Shown here in pieces: positions 27,536-35,585 of a stretch of DNA of 64,000 nt. Numbering within the stretch: the stretch's first letter is position 1; each line of letters begins with the position of its first letter. A program made the translations under genes and the position numbers. Source of the DNA: JBLNBN01 sp050260015. Lineage in GTDB: Bacteria > Bacteroidota > Ignavibacteria > Kapaibacteriales > UBA2268. The notes under the pieces are model-generated. The model was not told the DNA's origin and made no database searches. It saw nothing but the letters and a program-made list of their open reading frames with translations. The DNA lies in the NCBI GenBank assembly GCA_050260015.1, contig JBLNBN010000022.1:1-64000 (forward strand), written 5' to 3'.

Positions 27536-30427
27536 CTACGGTTTTACTACTACAAACTTTTCGACATACGTTTCAGCGCCGCTTGACATCACAATTAAAT
27601 AGGCCCCGGAGGCGAGACGGGATATATCGCGACGTACGCTTCCCCGGGCCGTTTCCGCTGAAAAGCTCATTACCTCGCGCCCCGAAGCCTCGAGTATCTT
27701 AAAGCGAGCCGGGCCGGCGTCGCCGCTACTGAATGTAATTTCGAGCGCGTCCGAAGCCGGGTTGGGGCCGAGGGAGAGAATGCCGGGACCCGCGGACTCG
27801 CCCTCCGCGCTCATTATTCCTTTCGGCTTGACCGTTATGTATACTACGTCGGAACCCAGGGGGCCGCATTTGCTGTATAGCTTAACCCAGTATTTGCCGG
27901 CGTCCTCGGCGCGGGCGGATTTGATGGTATAGGCAGTATCGGTCGCGCCGGGGATCTCCTCGCCTTTCCGGAACCACTGGTACGTGCAGGGCATGCCGGG
28001 CTTTTCCTGCTTCACGGTCAGGGTATGATCGCTCCCCTCGGCTACCTCGGCGCTCTGCGGCTGCCGCTCGATCGCCTGGTACCGGTAATAGAACGTAGTG
28101 TCCGTTCGGCTCTCGAAGACCTCCCCGCCCGGGTAGAACGTAAAGCGCGTCTTGCGTATGTACGGACGGTTCGTTTTTATAAGGGTATCGTCATAATGAA
28201 AGGCATCGGGCCACCAGATACCGAAAAAATCTTTGTATGATTTAATTAATTCGTACGGCAGTTTATCTAAGTCTCTATATGGGGGAGAAAATGCGCGATT
28301 CATTAAAAATGCGGTATCGCCCCAGAACTCTGGCGCGTTATTTATAAATTCTACTTTCGCGGAATCGAAAGAACCGTACACATCGGATTGAAAGAACCAA
28401 ACGCAGGGGCCGTCGCCCCCTTTGTGGGGATCCAGTACCTCGCTAAGGCAACGCTCCCTTGCCGAGAGACTTTTGTAGAGGTCCGTATTGTAACGGAAAT
28501 AGACCGCGACTTTTGGGCGGAGGTTAATAACCCGGGAGTCTACGTCCGCGCACTGCCCGCTGATACGGAGGAAGTAGCCGTACTCCTCAAGGTAGCATTC
28601 AAGACCGTCGACAGTTTTAATTTTGAGCGCGGGCGTGTTTACGCCGGAGTATTGCTTGTTGTTAACGAGCTTTAGGTCCGGCGCTCCGTATTGGCGACGA
28701 TACCAGTGGTATTTAATCTCATGCGACTGATCGTCGATCCCCTGTAGTTCGGATTCGACTGAGAGAGTCGCGCCGCCGCCGTAGTCCGCTACAACTAACG
28801 TATCCTGCTTCGTTATTACTATCTTCCCGTACATTTTTAGGTCCGCCGAATCGGAGTACATCCCCGCGGGGAACGTCGTCGGCTCCCAAACGCGGCACTT
28901 ATAGCCGCCGGCGCGGTCCGCAGTCAGAACGGGGATTATAAGAGTTTTGTCAGTTTCGCCGGCGAGCGGCGCGCCGTCCTTATACCACTGGAAGCGGGGC
29001 TTGGCGCCGGGGTCCGCGTAAACCTCGACCCTAAGCTTTAGGTCCTTTTCCCCTTCGCAGGCGATCATCGACACGGGATGCTCTATAATGTATACGGAAG
29101 GCGGGGGTATGACTTTTATTACGGCGGTGTCGGAGCAGATCGTGTCGCACTTGCTGCCCACCTCGACCCAGTATTTCCCCTCGTCGAAGTAGCCCGCGTT
29201 TTTTATCTTGAGTATTTTATCCTTCTGCCCGCGAAGCGGCGCGCCGTCGCGGTACCACTGGTAGGTCAATGGGAAATCGCACTTCGCCTCGACGGAGAGA
29301 GTAAAATTATTTCGCTCGAAGACGGTTTGGCTGCGCGGCTGCTTCGTTATCTCCTGCAGGTCGTGGAATATCCAGTCGGTCTTGACGCTTTCAAAAACCT
29401 CGCCATTTGGATAGAAAGTAATTTTAGTCTGATGAAATTGACTATGCTTACTTGTTGGAGTAAAAGAAAAAATTCCTGAACGCCAAAACATATGTATATC
29501 TCTTTTTAAAGCCTTTATTTGATTATATGTATAAGTCGATCGACGTATATTATCTCCTCCCCACTCTTCAAGAGGAGAATGTAGATGCTCTACTACAATA
29601 GAATCAAATACTCCTATTATTTTCGCATAGAAACCGTAGCTCCACCACCTTTGATCAGGATGATGTATTTCACATTCCCAAAAAGGACAATCGCTAACTA
29701 AGGGGGGATAATCCCATTTAAATTTTACTCCCACTTTCGGACTGACATGCACTAAATCGGAGTATACCTTTCCGCACTGCCCGTCGACCTCGCAATAGTA
29801 GCCCTCGTTCTCGATATAGAATTCGTCGCCGTCGACGCGCTTTATTACGAGTTGGGGCGTTTTCGAGCCGGAGTACTGGTCGTTGTCCATTACTTTCTCG
29901 TCCCGCTTGCCCTCGACGCGCCGCCACCACTGGTAGCCCTGCTGGAAGAACGGCGCCGAATAGCCTTTCGTATGCGCCTCCACGGTTAGAATCGCCTCCT
30001 TGCCGAAGGGAACTACGACGAGCGTGTCCTGGCGGACGATCGACGTCTTTCCGAGCTGGTAGACCACGGCGTCGCGCGTCTCGACGCTTTCTAATGGATT
30101 TGAAGCGTCCCATACCCGGCAGCGGTATATACCATTGTAGGTCGCGTTCATCTCGGGTATTTTGTAAGAGGATTTAGTTTCGCCCTCGAGAGCTTTCCCG
30201 TCCTTGTACCACTGGTAGCGAGCGACGACGCCCTCGGCGGTCTTCGCCAGCACGCGCAGCTTCAGGTTCTTCGCGCCCTCGCATTCGAGGAGCTCCTTGG
30301 GCTGCTCGATAATCTCGATTCCGGCTGAATACGCTTTTGCGCCCGCTGCTAAAAATAGAAGCGTTATAAGAAATAAAAACGGCGCGCGGGAGCAAGCGCG
30401 CTTGGAAATTGTCCCCATCGATTTCAT
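27536..30427 (-). CDS. T9SS-exported Ig-rich protein built from two duplicated units
   Basis: 963 residues. Signal peptide about 1-34 (FLFLITLLFLAAGAKAYS), then directly IEIIEQPKELLECEGAKNLK, the same sequence that opens the Ig-like half of the beta-helix paralogues. Two units of ~430 residues follow. Each has Ig-like, Ig-like, family module and Ig-like domains; the modules are at bases 29360-29742 and 28080-28525 (TKITFYPNGEVFES and TRFTFYPGGEVFES). A T9SS type A sorting domain closes the protein (LGPNPASDALEITF, ASGAYLIVMS). It ends FVVVKP, with one proline after the usual terminal lysine. The neighbour at 32710 ends 36 bases upstream, so the pair is probably one operon. Function unknown. 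Confidence 0.84.
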   Translation of the reverse strand: MKSMGTISKRACSRAPFLFLITLLFLAAGAKAYSAGIEIIEQPKELLECEGAKNLKLRVLAKTAEGVVARYQWYKDGKALEGETKSSYKIPEMNATYNGIYRCRVWDASNPLESVETRDAVVYQLGKTSIVRQDTLVVVPFGKEAILTVEAHTKGYSAPFFQQGYQWWRRVEGKRDEKVMDNDQYSGSKTPQLVIKRVDGDEFYIENEGYYCEVDGQCGKVYSDLVHVSPKVGVKFKWDYPPLVSDCPFWECEIHHPDQRWWSYGFYAKIIGVFDSIVVEHLHSPLEEWGGDNIRRSTYTYNQIKALKRDIHMFWRSGIFSFTPTSKHSQFHQTKITFYPNGEVFESVKTDWIFHDLQEITKQPRSQTVFERNNFTLSVEAKCDFPLTYQWYRDGAPLRGQKDKILKIKNAGYFDEGKYWVEVGSKCDTICSDTAVIKVIPPPSVYIIEHPVSMIACEGEKDLKLRVEVYADPGAKPRFQWYKDGAPLAGETDKTLIIPVLTADRAGGYKCRVWEPTTFPAGMYSDSADLKMYGKIVITKQDTLVVADYGGGATLSVESELQGIDDQSHEIKYHWYRRQYGAPDLKLVNNKQYSGVNTPALKIKTVDGLECYLEEYGYFLRISGQCADVDSRVINLRPKVAVYFRYNTDLYKSLSARERCLSEVLDPHKGGDGPCVWFFQSDVYGSFDSAKVEFINNAPEFWGDTAFLMNRAFSPPYRDLDKLPYELIKSYKDFFGIWWPDAFHYDDTLIKTNRPYIRKTRFTFYPGGEVFESRTDTTFYYRYQAIERQPQSAEVAEGSDHTLTVKQEKPGMPCTYQWFRKGEEIPGATDTAYTIKSARAEDAGKYWVKLYSKCGPLGSDVVYITVKPKGIMSAEGESAGPGILSLGPNPASDALEITFSSGDAGPARFKILEASGREVMSFSAETARGSVRRDISRLASGAYLIVMSSGAETYVEKFVVVKP

Positions 30428-30463
30428 TGCATACCCTTTGTTTTATATAATTTACATTCGTTT

Positions 30464-32710
30464 TTACTGAATTATAATAAATTTCTCGATGTACCTCTCG
30501 CCGCCGGATTCCATTACAAGCCAATACGCTCCCGAAGCGAGCGCGGAAATATCCCGCCGGACGCGCCCTTCGCACGCTTCGGCGGTAAAGCTCATCACCT
30601 CGCGGCCGCTCGCTTCGAGTATTTTAAACGTCGACTCGCGCTCCGGCGAATTAAACTTGATATCTAAGTATTCCGAAGCGGGATTTGGGCTTGCAGATAG
30701 TATCCCGTACGACTGCGAAATGTCGCGCGTTCCGGCTTTACCCTTCGGTTTAATCGTGATTATCGACGTGTCCGGGCGAACTGTATCGCACGGAGAGACA
30801 TGGATAAGATCGGAATATCTTTTCCCGCATTCGTCTTGAATTTCAAGATAATAACCGTCGCCGTCGACTAAATACTCGTTTGAATCGACAGTTTTAATAG
30901 TCAGTTTCGTAGTATTTGTCCCGCTGTAACGCTCTCCGTCAATAACCTTTATGTCTTCATAACCGGTCTGTTTCCTGAACCATTGGTATTCAACCTGATA
31001 AGTTGAATCCGTCGGACCTGTTAATTGTGTTTCGACGCTAAGCGTTCCGCTCCCGCCATATTTAAAGATCATCATCGAATCCTGCCTGGTAATTTCCATC
31101 TTGGGATACATCGCGACTTCCACCTCTTCCGAGTATACGCCTTCAAGAAAGGTATATGGGTCCCAGACGTGGCATTTATATTTTCCCAACACATCCGGCG
31201 TCAAAACCGGTATCTTCAATATTGAATTCTCCTCTCCTATGAGCCTCGTGCCGTCCTTATACCACAGGTAACGAACTATGTCGCTCATCTCGTTTTCGGC
31301 GGATACCGAAAGCGTCAGATCGGCAGCTCCCTCGCATGCTTTAATACTCTTGGGCTGCTTCGTAATTTTAATGGTCGGCCAGGGCTTAATCCGGATTATA
31401 GCCGTATCCGAGCGCATGGTGTCGCATACATGGCCAATTTCGACCCAATAAGCCCCTTCGTCTATGTAGCACCCCTTCTTAATAGTTAGCTTATTCTTCT
31501 TTTCCCTGTACAAAGTATCGCCGTTGTGAAACCACTGGTAAGTAAGACGATATATACTTTTCGCCTCGACCGATAAAGTGAAATTTTCAAGTTCGTAAAC
31601 CGTTTGGCTCTTAGGCTGCTTCGTAATTACCGGTCCGTCGTAGAATATCCAGGTATACCCCTCGCTTTCCTGAACTTCGCCCCCCGGGAAAAAAGTAACC
31701 CGGGTATAATTTCTTTGGCTATGTTTACTTGTAGGTCTATTGGAAAATACAAGCGAACTGTCATAATACGAAATTGTATCATTCCGTTTTTTAAGAAAGG
31801 CTTTGCTAAAAACGCGTTTATAAGGCGTCCAGTAATCCGTCGCCCCTTCCGAGACGCAAACGTGCTCAATTTGCACGGAATCATAATCGCCCATTATTTT
31901 GCAGGTAATTTGATAATTCCAGTACTTCCCTTTCCTTTTTTTATCGTAAAGATATTTTGGGCAACCCTCGTATACAAACGGATAGATAAACCCGGTAGAG
32001 AATTCGTCGGTAAACTTAACGCCTAAGTTCGGCATTACGCGAATTAACTTCGAATAGACCTTTCCGCATTGCCCGCGAACTTCGAGATAATAACCTTCAA
32101 AGTTGGAGCAACACAAGTCGCCTTCCACGCGGCTAATATGTAATTGGGGAGATTTCGTACCGGAGTACCGTTCGCCGTCCTCCAACTTTACGTCGCGGCG
32201 GCCCTCGACGCGCCGCCACCACTGGTAGCCCTGCTGGAAGAACGGCGCCGAATAGCCCTTGGTATGCGTTTCAACTTTCAGAACCGCGGTTTTACCGAAT
32301 GGAACTTTAACGAGAGTGTCCTGGCTTAAGATTGCAGTTTTCGCGAGCGTATAGACGGCGACTTCCCGCGAATAGAGATTTTCCGAAGACGTCCAAATAC
32401 GGCAGCGGTATATGCCGTTGTAATTCGAATTCATCTTGGGTATTTTGTAGTAAGATTTCGTGGCGCCGGGAATGGGATTTCCGTCCCTGTACCACTGGTA
32501 TTGAACCGCAGTCCCCTCGGGAACTTTAACAAGGACGCGCAGCTTTAGGTTCTTCGCGCCCTCGCATTCGAGGAGCTCCTTGGGCTGCTCGATTATTTCA
32601 ATTGCGGCGGAATAGGCATTCGCGCCGGCGGATAAAAATAGAAGTGTAAATAGAAACAAAACCGGCGCGCGGAAAATAACGCGCGCGCAATACGTGTCGC
32701 AAGTAATCAT
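30464..32710 (-). CDS. T9SS-exported Ig-rich protein, shortened relative of its neighbour
   Basis: 748 residues. Signal peptide about 1-33 (VLFLFTLLFLSAGANAYSA), then Ig-like, Ig-like, family module (bases 31632-32038, TRVTFFPGGEVQES) and Ig-like. A second unit breaks off after its two Ig-like domains: SDLIHVSP runs straight into CDTVRPDTSIITIKPKG, which belongs to the end of the last Ig-like domain. The second module and most of that Ig-like domain are therefore missing in frame (junction near 30790). The T9SS sorting domain (SASPNPASEYLDIKF, ASGAYWLVME) ends in FIIIQ, glutamine replacing the usual lysine. It is the first gene of a likely two-gene unit. Confidence 0.83.
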   Translation of the reverse strand: MITCDTYCARVIFRAPVLFLFTLLFLSAGANAYSAAIEIIEQPKELLECEGAKNLKLRVLVKVPEGTAVQYQWYRDGNPIPGATKSYYKIPKMNSNYNGIYRCRIWTSSENLYSREVAVYTLAKTAILSQDTLVKVPFGKTAVLKVETHTKGYSAPFFQQGYQWWRRVEGRRDVKLEDGERYSGTKSPQLHISRVEGDLCCSNFEGYYLEVRGQCGKVYSKLIRVMPNLGVKFTDEFSTGFIYPFVYEGCPKYLYDKKRKGKYWNYQITCKIMGDYDSVQIEHVCVSEGATDYWTPYKRVFSKAFLKKRNDTISYYDSSLVFSNRPTSKHSQRNYTRVTFFPGGEVQESEGYTWIFYDGPVITKQPKSQTVYELENFTLSVEAKSIYRLTYQWFHNGDTLYREKKNKLTIKKGCYIDEGAYWVEIGHVCDTMRSDTAIIRIKPWPTIKITKQPKSIKACEGAADLTLSVSAENEMSDIVRYLWYKDGTRLIGEENSILKIPVLTPDVLGKYKCHVWDPYTFLEGVYSEEVEVAMYPKMEITRQDSMMIFKYGGSGTLSVETQLTGPTDSTYQVEYQWFRKQTGYEDIKVIDGERYSGTNTTKLTIKTVDSNEYLVDGDGYYLEIQDECGKRYSDLIHVSPCDTVRPDTSIITIKPKGKAGTRDISQSYGILSASPNPASEYLDIKFNSPERESTFKILEASGREVMSFTAEACEGRVRRDISALASGAYWLVMESGGERYIEKFIIIQ

Positions 32711-33072
32711 AACGCCCCTCGATAAAACGCATAAAATTTATATATAAGACAATAGCTTTCAATTTTCCGGGGTCTATAGGGCTAAGCCGCTCCGTAAGCC
32801 GATTCTGCAATTCAATAAAATTTTTGGAAGCCTAACTAATTTTAATCCTGAAATATAGTAAGCTTACTATAAAAATAAATTAAATGAAATTATTAATATA
32901 TCCAAATATTTTTTTGCATTAACCGTAAACTACTCCGCAATTATTAACGTTTTCTTAGTTTCTTTCCCCATAGTTTTTTTATTGCGGCAAAGGCGCTTAG
33001 TTTTGTAGTTTAAAAATAAACGCTTTAATCAATCCAGATATTAATTCATACAGATAACAGGCGGAAAAAGCA
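32711..33072. other. 362-base AT-rich intergenic region
   Basis: Divergent region between the T9SS gene starting at 32710 and the PFK gene starting at 33073. It is AT-rich and should hold both promoters, but I cannot identify a convincing promoter, RNA structure, repeat or small gene. Confidence 0.5.
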
Positions 33073-34284
33073 ATGTCTCAACCGAAGAAAATCGGAGTAA
33101 TCACGAGCGGCGGCGATTGCGGCGGTCTAAACGCGGTAATCATCGGCGCGGCTCGAATGGGTTACAATTTAGGTATCGAAGTGTGCCTTATACCGAACGG
33201 GTACGCAGGCCTTTATAATTTAATAAATCTCGAGCCGGTAATTATCGACATAGTGCGCGCCGATAAGATCCATTCCGGCGTAGCGGGCTCGGAGGCCGGG
33301 CACTCCCGCGTTAAGATCAGCAAAATCCAGGATCCTGACAAGTACACCCGCATCAAGGCCGGTCTCGCCAAGCACAACATCGACGGCCTCATCATCGCCG
33401 GCGGCGACGACACCGGCTCGGTCGTGGTGGACCTCGTCAGCAACGGCATCCGCTGCGTGCACGTCCCGAAGACGATGGACCTCGACCTGCAGACCTACTC
33501 CGTCGGCGGCGACTCGACAATCAACCGCATTGCGAAGTTCACCGACGAGCTCCGCACGACGGGCCTAACGCACAACCGCGCGCTTATAATCGAAGTCTTC
33601 GGACGCTACGCCGGCCATACCGCCTTCCGCGGCGGCATCGGCGCGGACGCGGACGCGATACTTATCCCGGAAGTAAACGCCGACTATGAAATCCTCTACA
33701 ATCACTTTAAGAAAGTTTACATCCAACGCCTGCTCTCGAGCGATATTAAGGGCACGACCTACATAATCGTAGCCGCCGAAGGCGTTAAGAACAAGGAAGG
33801 CAAGCACTTCTCCGACGACATGAGCGGGCAGGACTCCTTCGGGCACGTGCGCCTCTCCGGCGTCGGGCAATATATACGCCAGCAGCTCGAATTCTACATG
33901 AAGCAGGACCGCGATTGGGAATTTATACTGAAGCGCGAGGGCATTTACGTGGACGGCATCTACCAGTTCCCGGAGATCAGGGAAGTACAGCTCGGGCACC
34001 TCGTTCGCGCGGGCGGCACGAGCGCCTACGACGTTACGTTCGGCAAGCAGGCGGGCGGGGCGGCGGTTATGCTGCTGAAGAACGAGGTCTTCGGCGTGAC
34101 CGTAGTGGGCGTCGAAGCCGACGAAATTTCCTATATCCCGACGAAGGAAGCCATAAAGCAACGCTACGTCGACGTCGACGAGATCGCATTTTACGAGAAC
34201 ATGGGCGTTTGCTTCGGCAGAACTCCTACGCCGTACAACGCTAAATTTAAAGAGCATGAAGGAAAGATCCACAGATACATGTAA
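33073..34284 (+). CDS. Phosphofructokinase with PPi-type active-site residues
   Basis: Phosphorylates fructose 6-phosphate to the 1,6-bisphosphate in glycolysis. 403 residues, PFK-A fold, with ITSGGDCGGLNAVI at the N-terminus. In the phosphoryl-donor site, GGDD (110-113) has Asp113 where ATP enzymes have Gly. PKTMDLD (132-138) has Lys133 where ATP enzymes have Gly. Both are the classic residues of PPi-dependent PFK, so pyrophosphate is the likely donor (family knowledge). The catalytic loop normally reads TIDND; here it is TMDLD, keeping both aspartates but replacing Asn by Leu. IEVFGRYAGH replaces the usual VEVMGR. The 3' end overlaps queA by 29 bases. Confidence 0.88.
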   Translation: MSQPKKIGVITSGGDCGGLNAVIIGAARMGYNLGIEVCLIPNGYAGLYNLINLEPVIIDIVRADKIHSGVAGSEAGHSRVKISKIQDPDKYTRIKAGLAKHNIDGLIIAGGDDTGSVVVDLVSNGIRCVHVPKTMDLDLQTYSVGGDSTINRIAKFTDELRTTGLTHNRALIIEVFGRYAGHTAFRGGIGADADAILIPEVNADYEILYNHFKKVYIQRLLSSDIKGTTYIIVAAEGVKNKEGKHFSDDMSGQDSFGHVRLSGVGQYIRQQLEFYMKQDRDWEFILKREGIYVDGIYQFPEIREVQLGHLVRAGGTSAYDVTFGKQAGGAAVMLLKNEVFGVTVVGVEADEISYIPTKEAIKQRYVDVDEIAFYENMGVCFGRTPTPYNAKFKEHEGKIHRYM

Positions 34285-35506
34285 CCTCGAAGCGGGGCCG
34301 GCGGCGGCGGTCGCCGGTCTCTCGCTCGAGAGCTTCGACTACGACCTGCCTGAAGACCTTATCGCAAAGTATCCGCTCGAGCGGCGCGACGAAAGCCGCT
34401 TGCTCGTCGCCCGGCGCAGTGGCGGGGAAATAATTGATTCGGTATTTAATCGTATCGGGGAGAGCCTTCCCGCGGACGCCTTTATTGTCTTGAACTCCAC
34501 AAAGGTTATCGCGGCGCGCATACCCGCGCTAAAGCCCACGGGCGGGCGGGCGGAAATACTCTGCGTGGCGCCGGTCGAACCCTCCCGCGATCCGCAAGTC
34601 GCCATGAAGGCGCGCGTCGCGGCGCGCTGGGAGTGCATCCTCGGGGGACGCGCCATTCGCGAAGGCATGACTCTAATTGCGGAAGCGAACGCCGATTTTA
34701 AGGCTACGGTTATTATAAAGCGCGACGCGGAGTCCGTGATAGAATTCCATTGGGACGAGGGCCGGACGTTCGCCGAAGAGCTTGAAAGCTTGGGCAAGAT
34801 ACCGCTCCCGCCCTACATTAAGCGCGAGGTCGAGGAGAGCGACAAGGAACGCTACCAAACCGTCTACGCGCGGCTCGAGGGCTCGGTGGCGGCGCCGACG
34901 GCCGGATTGCATTTTACCAAGGAATTAATTGAAAAGCTGGAACGGGAGGGACATTCCTTCGGCGAGGTCGCGCTTCACGTCGGCCCGGGCACGTTCCAAC
35001 CGGTCGGCGAGGGCGGCATAGCCAAGCACGCCATGCACTGCGAGCAGTTCTTCGTTAGGCTGGATTTCCTGAAGGAACTGCGGGATAGCATATCGCAGGG
35101 CAAGCCCGTTATAGCGGCAGGCACTACGAGCGTTCGCACGCTGGAGTCTCTTCCTCTGCTCGCGGAAAATATACTCTCGTTCGGCGAAGCGAAGCCCGTC
35201 GAACAGTGGCAGGCGTACGCGGAGGGCGAAAGGCTCGGCGCGGTGAGCGCGCTTGGAATTTTAATAGATTATTGCGAACGGAATTCAATCGATTCGCTCG
35301 AGGCGGAAACTTCGTTGCTTATCCTTCCCGGGTTTAAGTTTAAGATGATTAGCGGCATGATAACGAACTTCCACCTGCCGAAGAGCACTTTATTGCTGCT
35401 CGTCTCGGCGTTTCTCGGCGGCGAGCGCTGGCGCGAACTCTACGCTCACGCTATCGAAGCGCGCTACCGGTTCCTGAGCTTCGGCGACGCCTCGGCGCTT
35501 TTATAA
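34256..35506 (+). CDS. queA: S-adenosylmethionine:tRNA ribosyltransferase-isomerase
   Basis: Transfers the ribosyl part of S-adenosylmethionine to preQ1 in tRNA, making epoxyqueuosine at the wobble position of GUN-decoding tRNAs. Motifs in order: DYDLPEDLIAKYPLERRDESRL, APTAGLHFT, HVGPGTFQPV, AAGTTSVRTLES, MITNFHLPKSTLLLLVSAF and YRFLSFGDASALL. At 416 residues it is longer than the usual ~345; the extra length is an N-terminal extension of ~25 residues and an insert after ILCVAPVEPSRD. The ATG at 34256 lies inside the PFK gene; a later start nearer 34320 would remove the extension. No other queuosine gene is in the window. Confidence 0.94.
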   Translation: MKERSTDTCNLEAGPAAAVAGLSLESFDYDLPEDLIAKYPLERRDESRLLVARRSGGEIIDSVFNRIGESLPADAFIVLNSTKVIAARIPALKPTGGRAEILCVAPVEPSRDPQVAMKARVAARWECILGGRAIREGMTLIAEANADFKATVIIKRDAESVIEFHWDEGRTFAEELESLGKIPLPPYIKREVEESDKERYQTVYARLEGSVAAPTAGLHFTKELIEKLEREGHSFGEVALHVGPGTFQPVGEGGIAKHAMHCEQFFVRLDFLKELRDSISQGKPVIAAGTTSVRTLESLPLLAENILSFGEAKPVEQWQAYAEGERLGAVSALGILIDYCERNSIDSLEAETSLLILPGFKFKMISGMITNFHLPKSTLLLLVSAFLGGERWRELYAHAIEARYRFLSFGDASALL

Positions 35507-35533
35507 GTTTACAATTACGACGCTTCAAAAAGA

Positions 35534-35566
35534 AAACGCCTTCGCCCGATAAGAGCGAAGGCGTTT
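35534..35566. terminator. Bidirectional terminator between queA and a lipoprotein gene
   Basis: AAACGCCTTCGC (35534-35545) pairs perfectly with GCGAAGGCGTTT (35555-35566), loop of nine bases. The minus side continues as TTTTCTTTTT, the plus side only as TTTATAATTT, so it is stronger for the minus-strand gene ending at 35586. Confidence 0.85.
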
Positions 35567-35585
35567 ATAATTTAATCAACAAAGA

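Noticed and set aside
14053..32710. Giant proteins as type V autotransporters, because of the beta-helix
   Set aside because: C-termini are T9SS type A sorting domains, not membrane beta-barrels.
33565..34272. 235-codon minus-strand frame opposite the PFK gene
   Set aside because: Shadow of the strongly biased PFK coding sequence; no motif or ribosome site.
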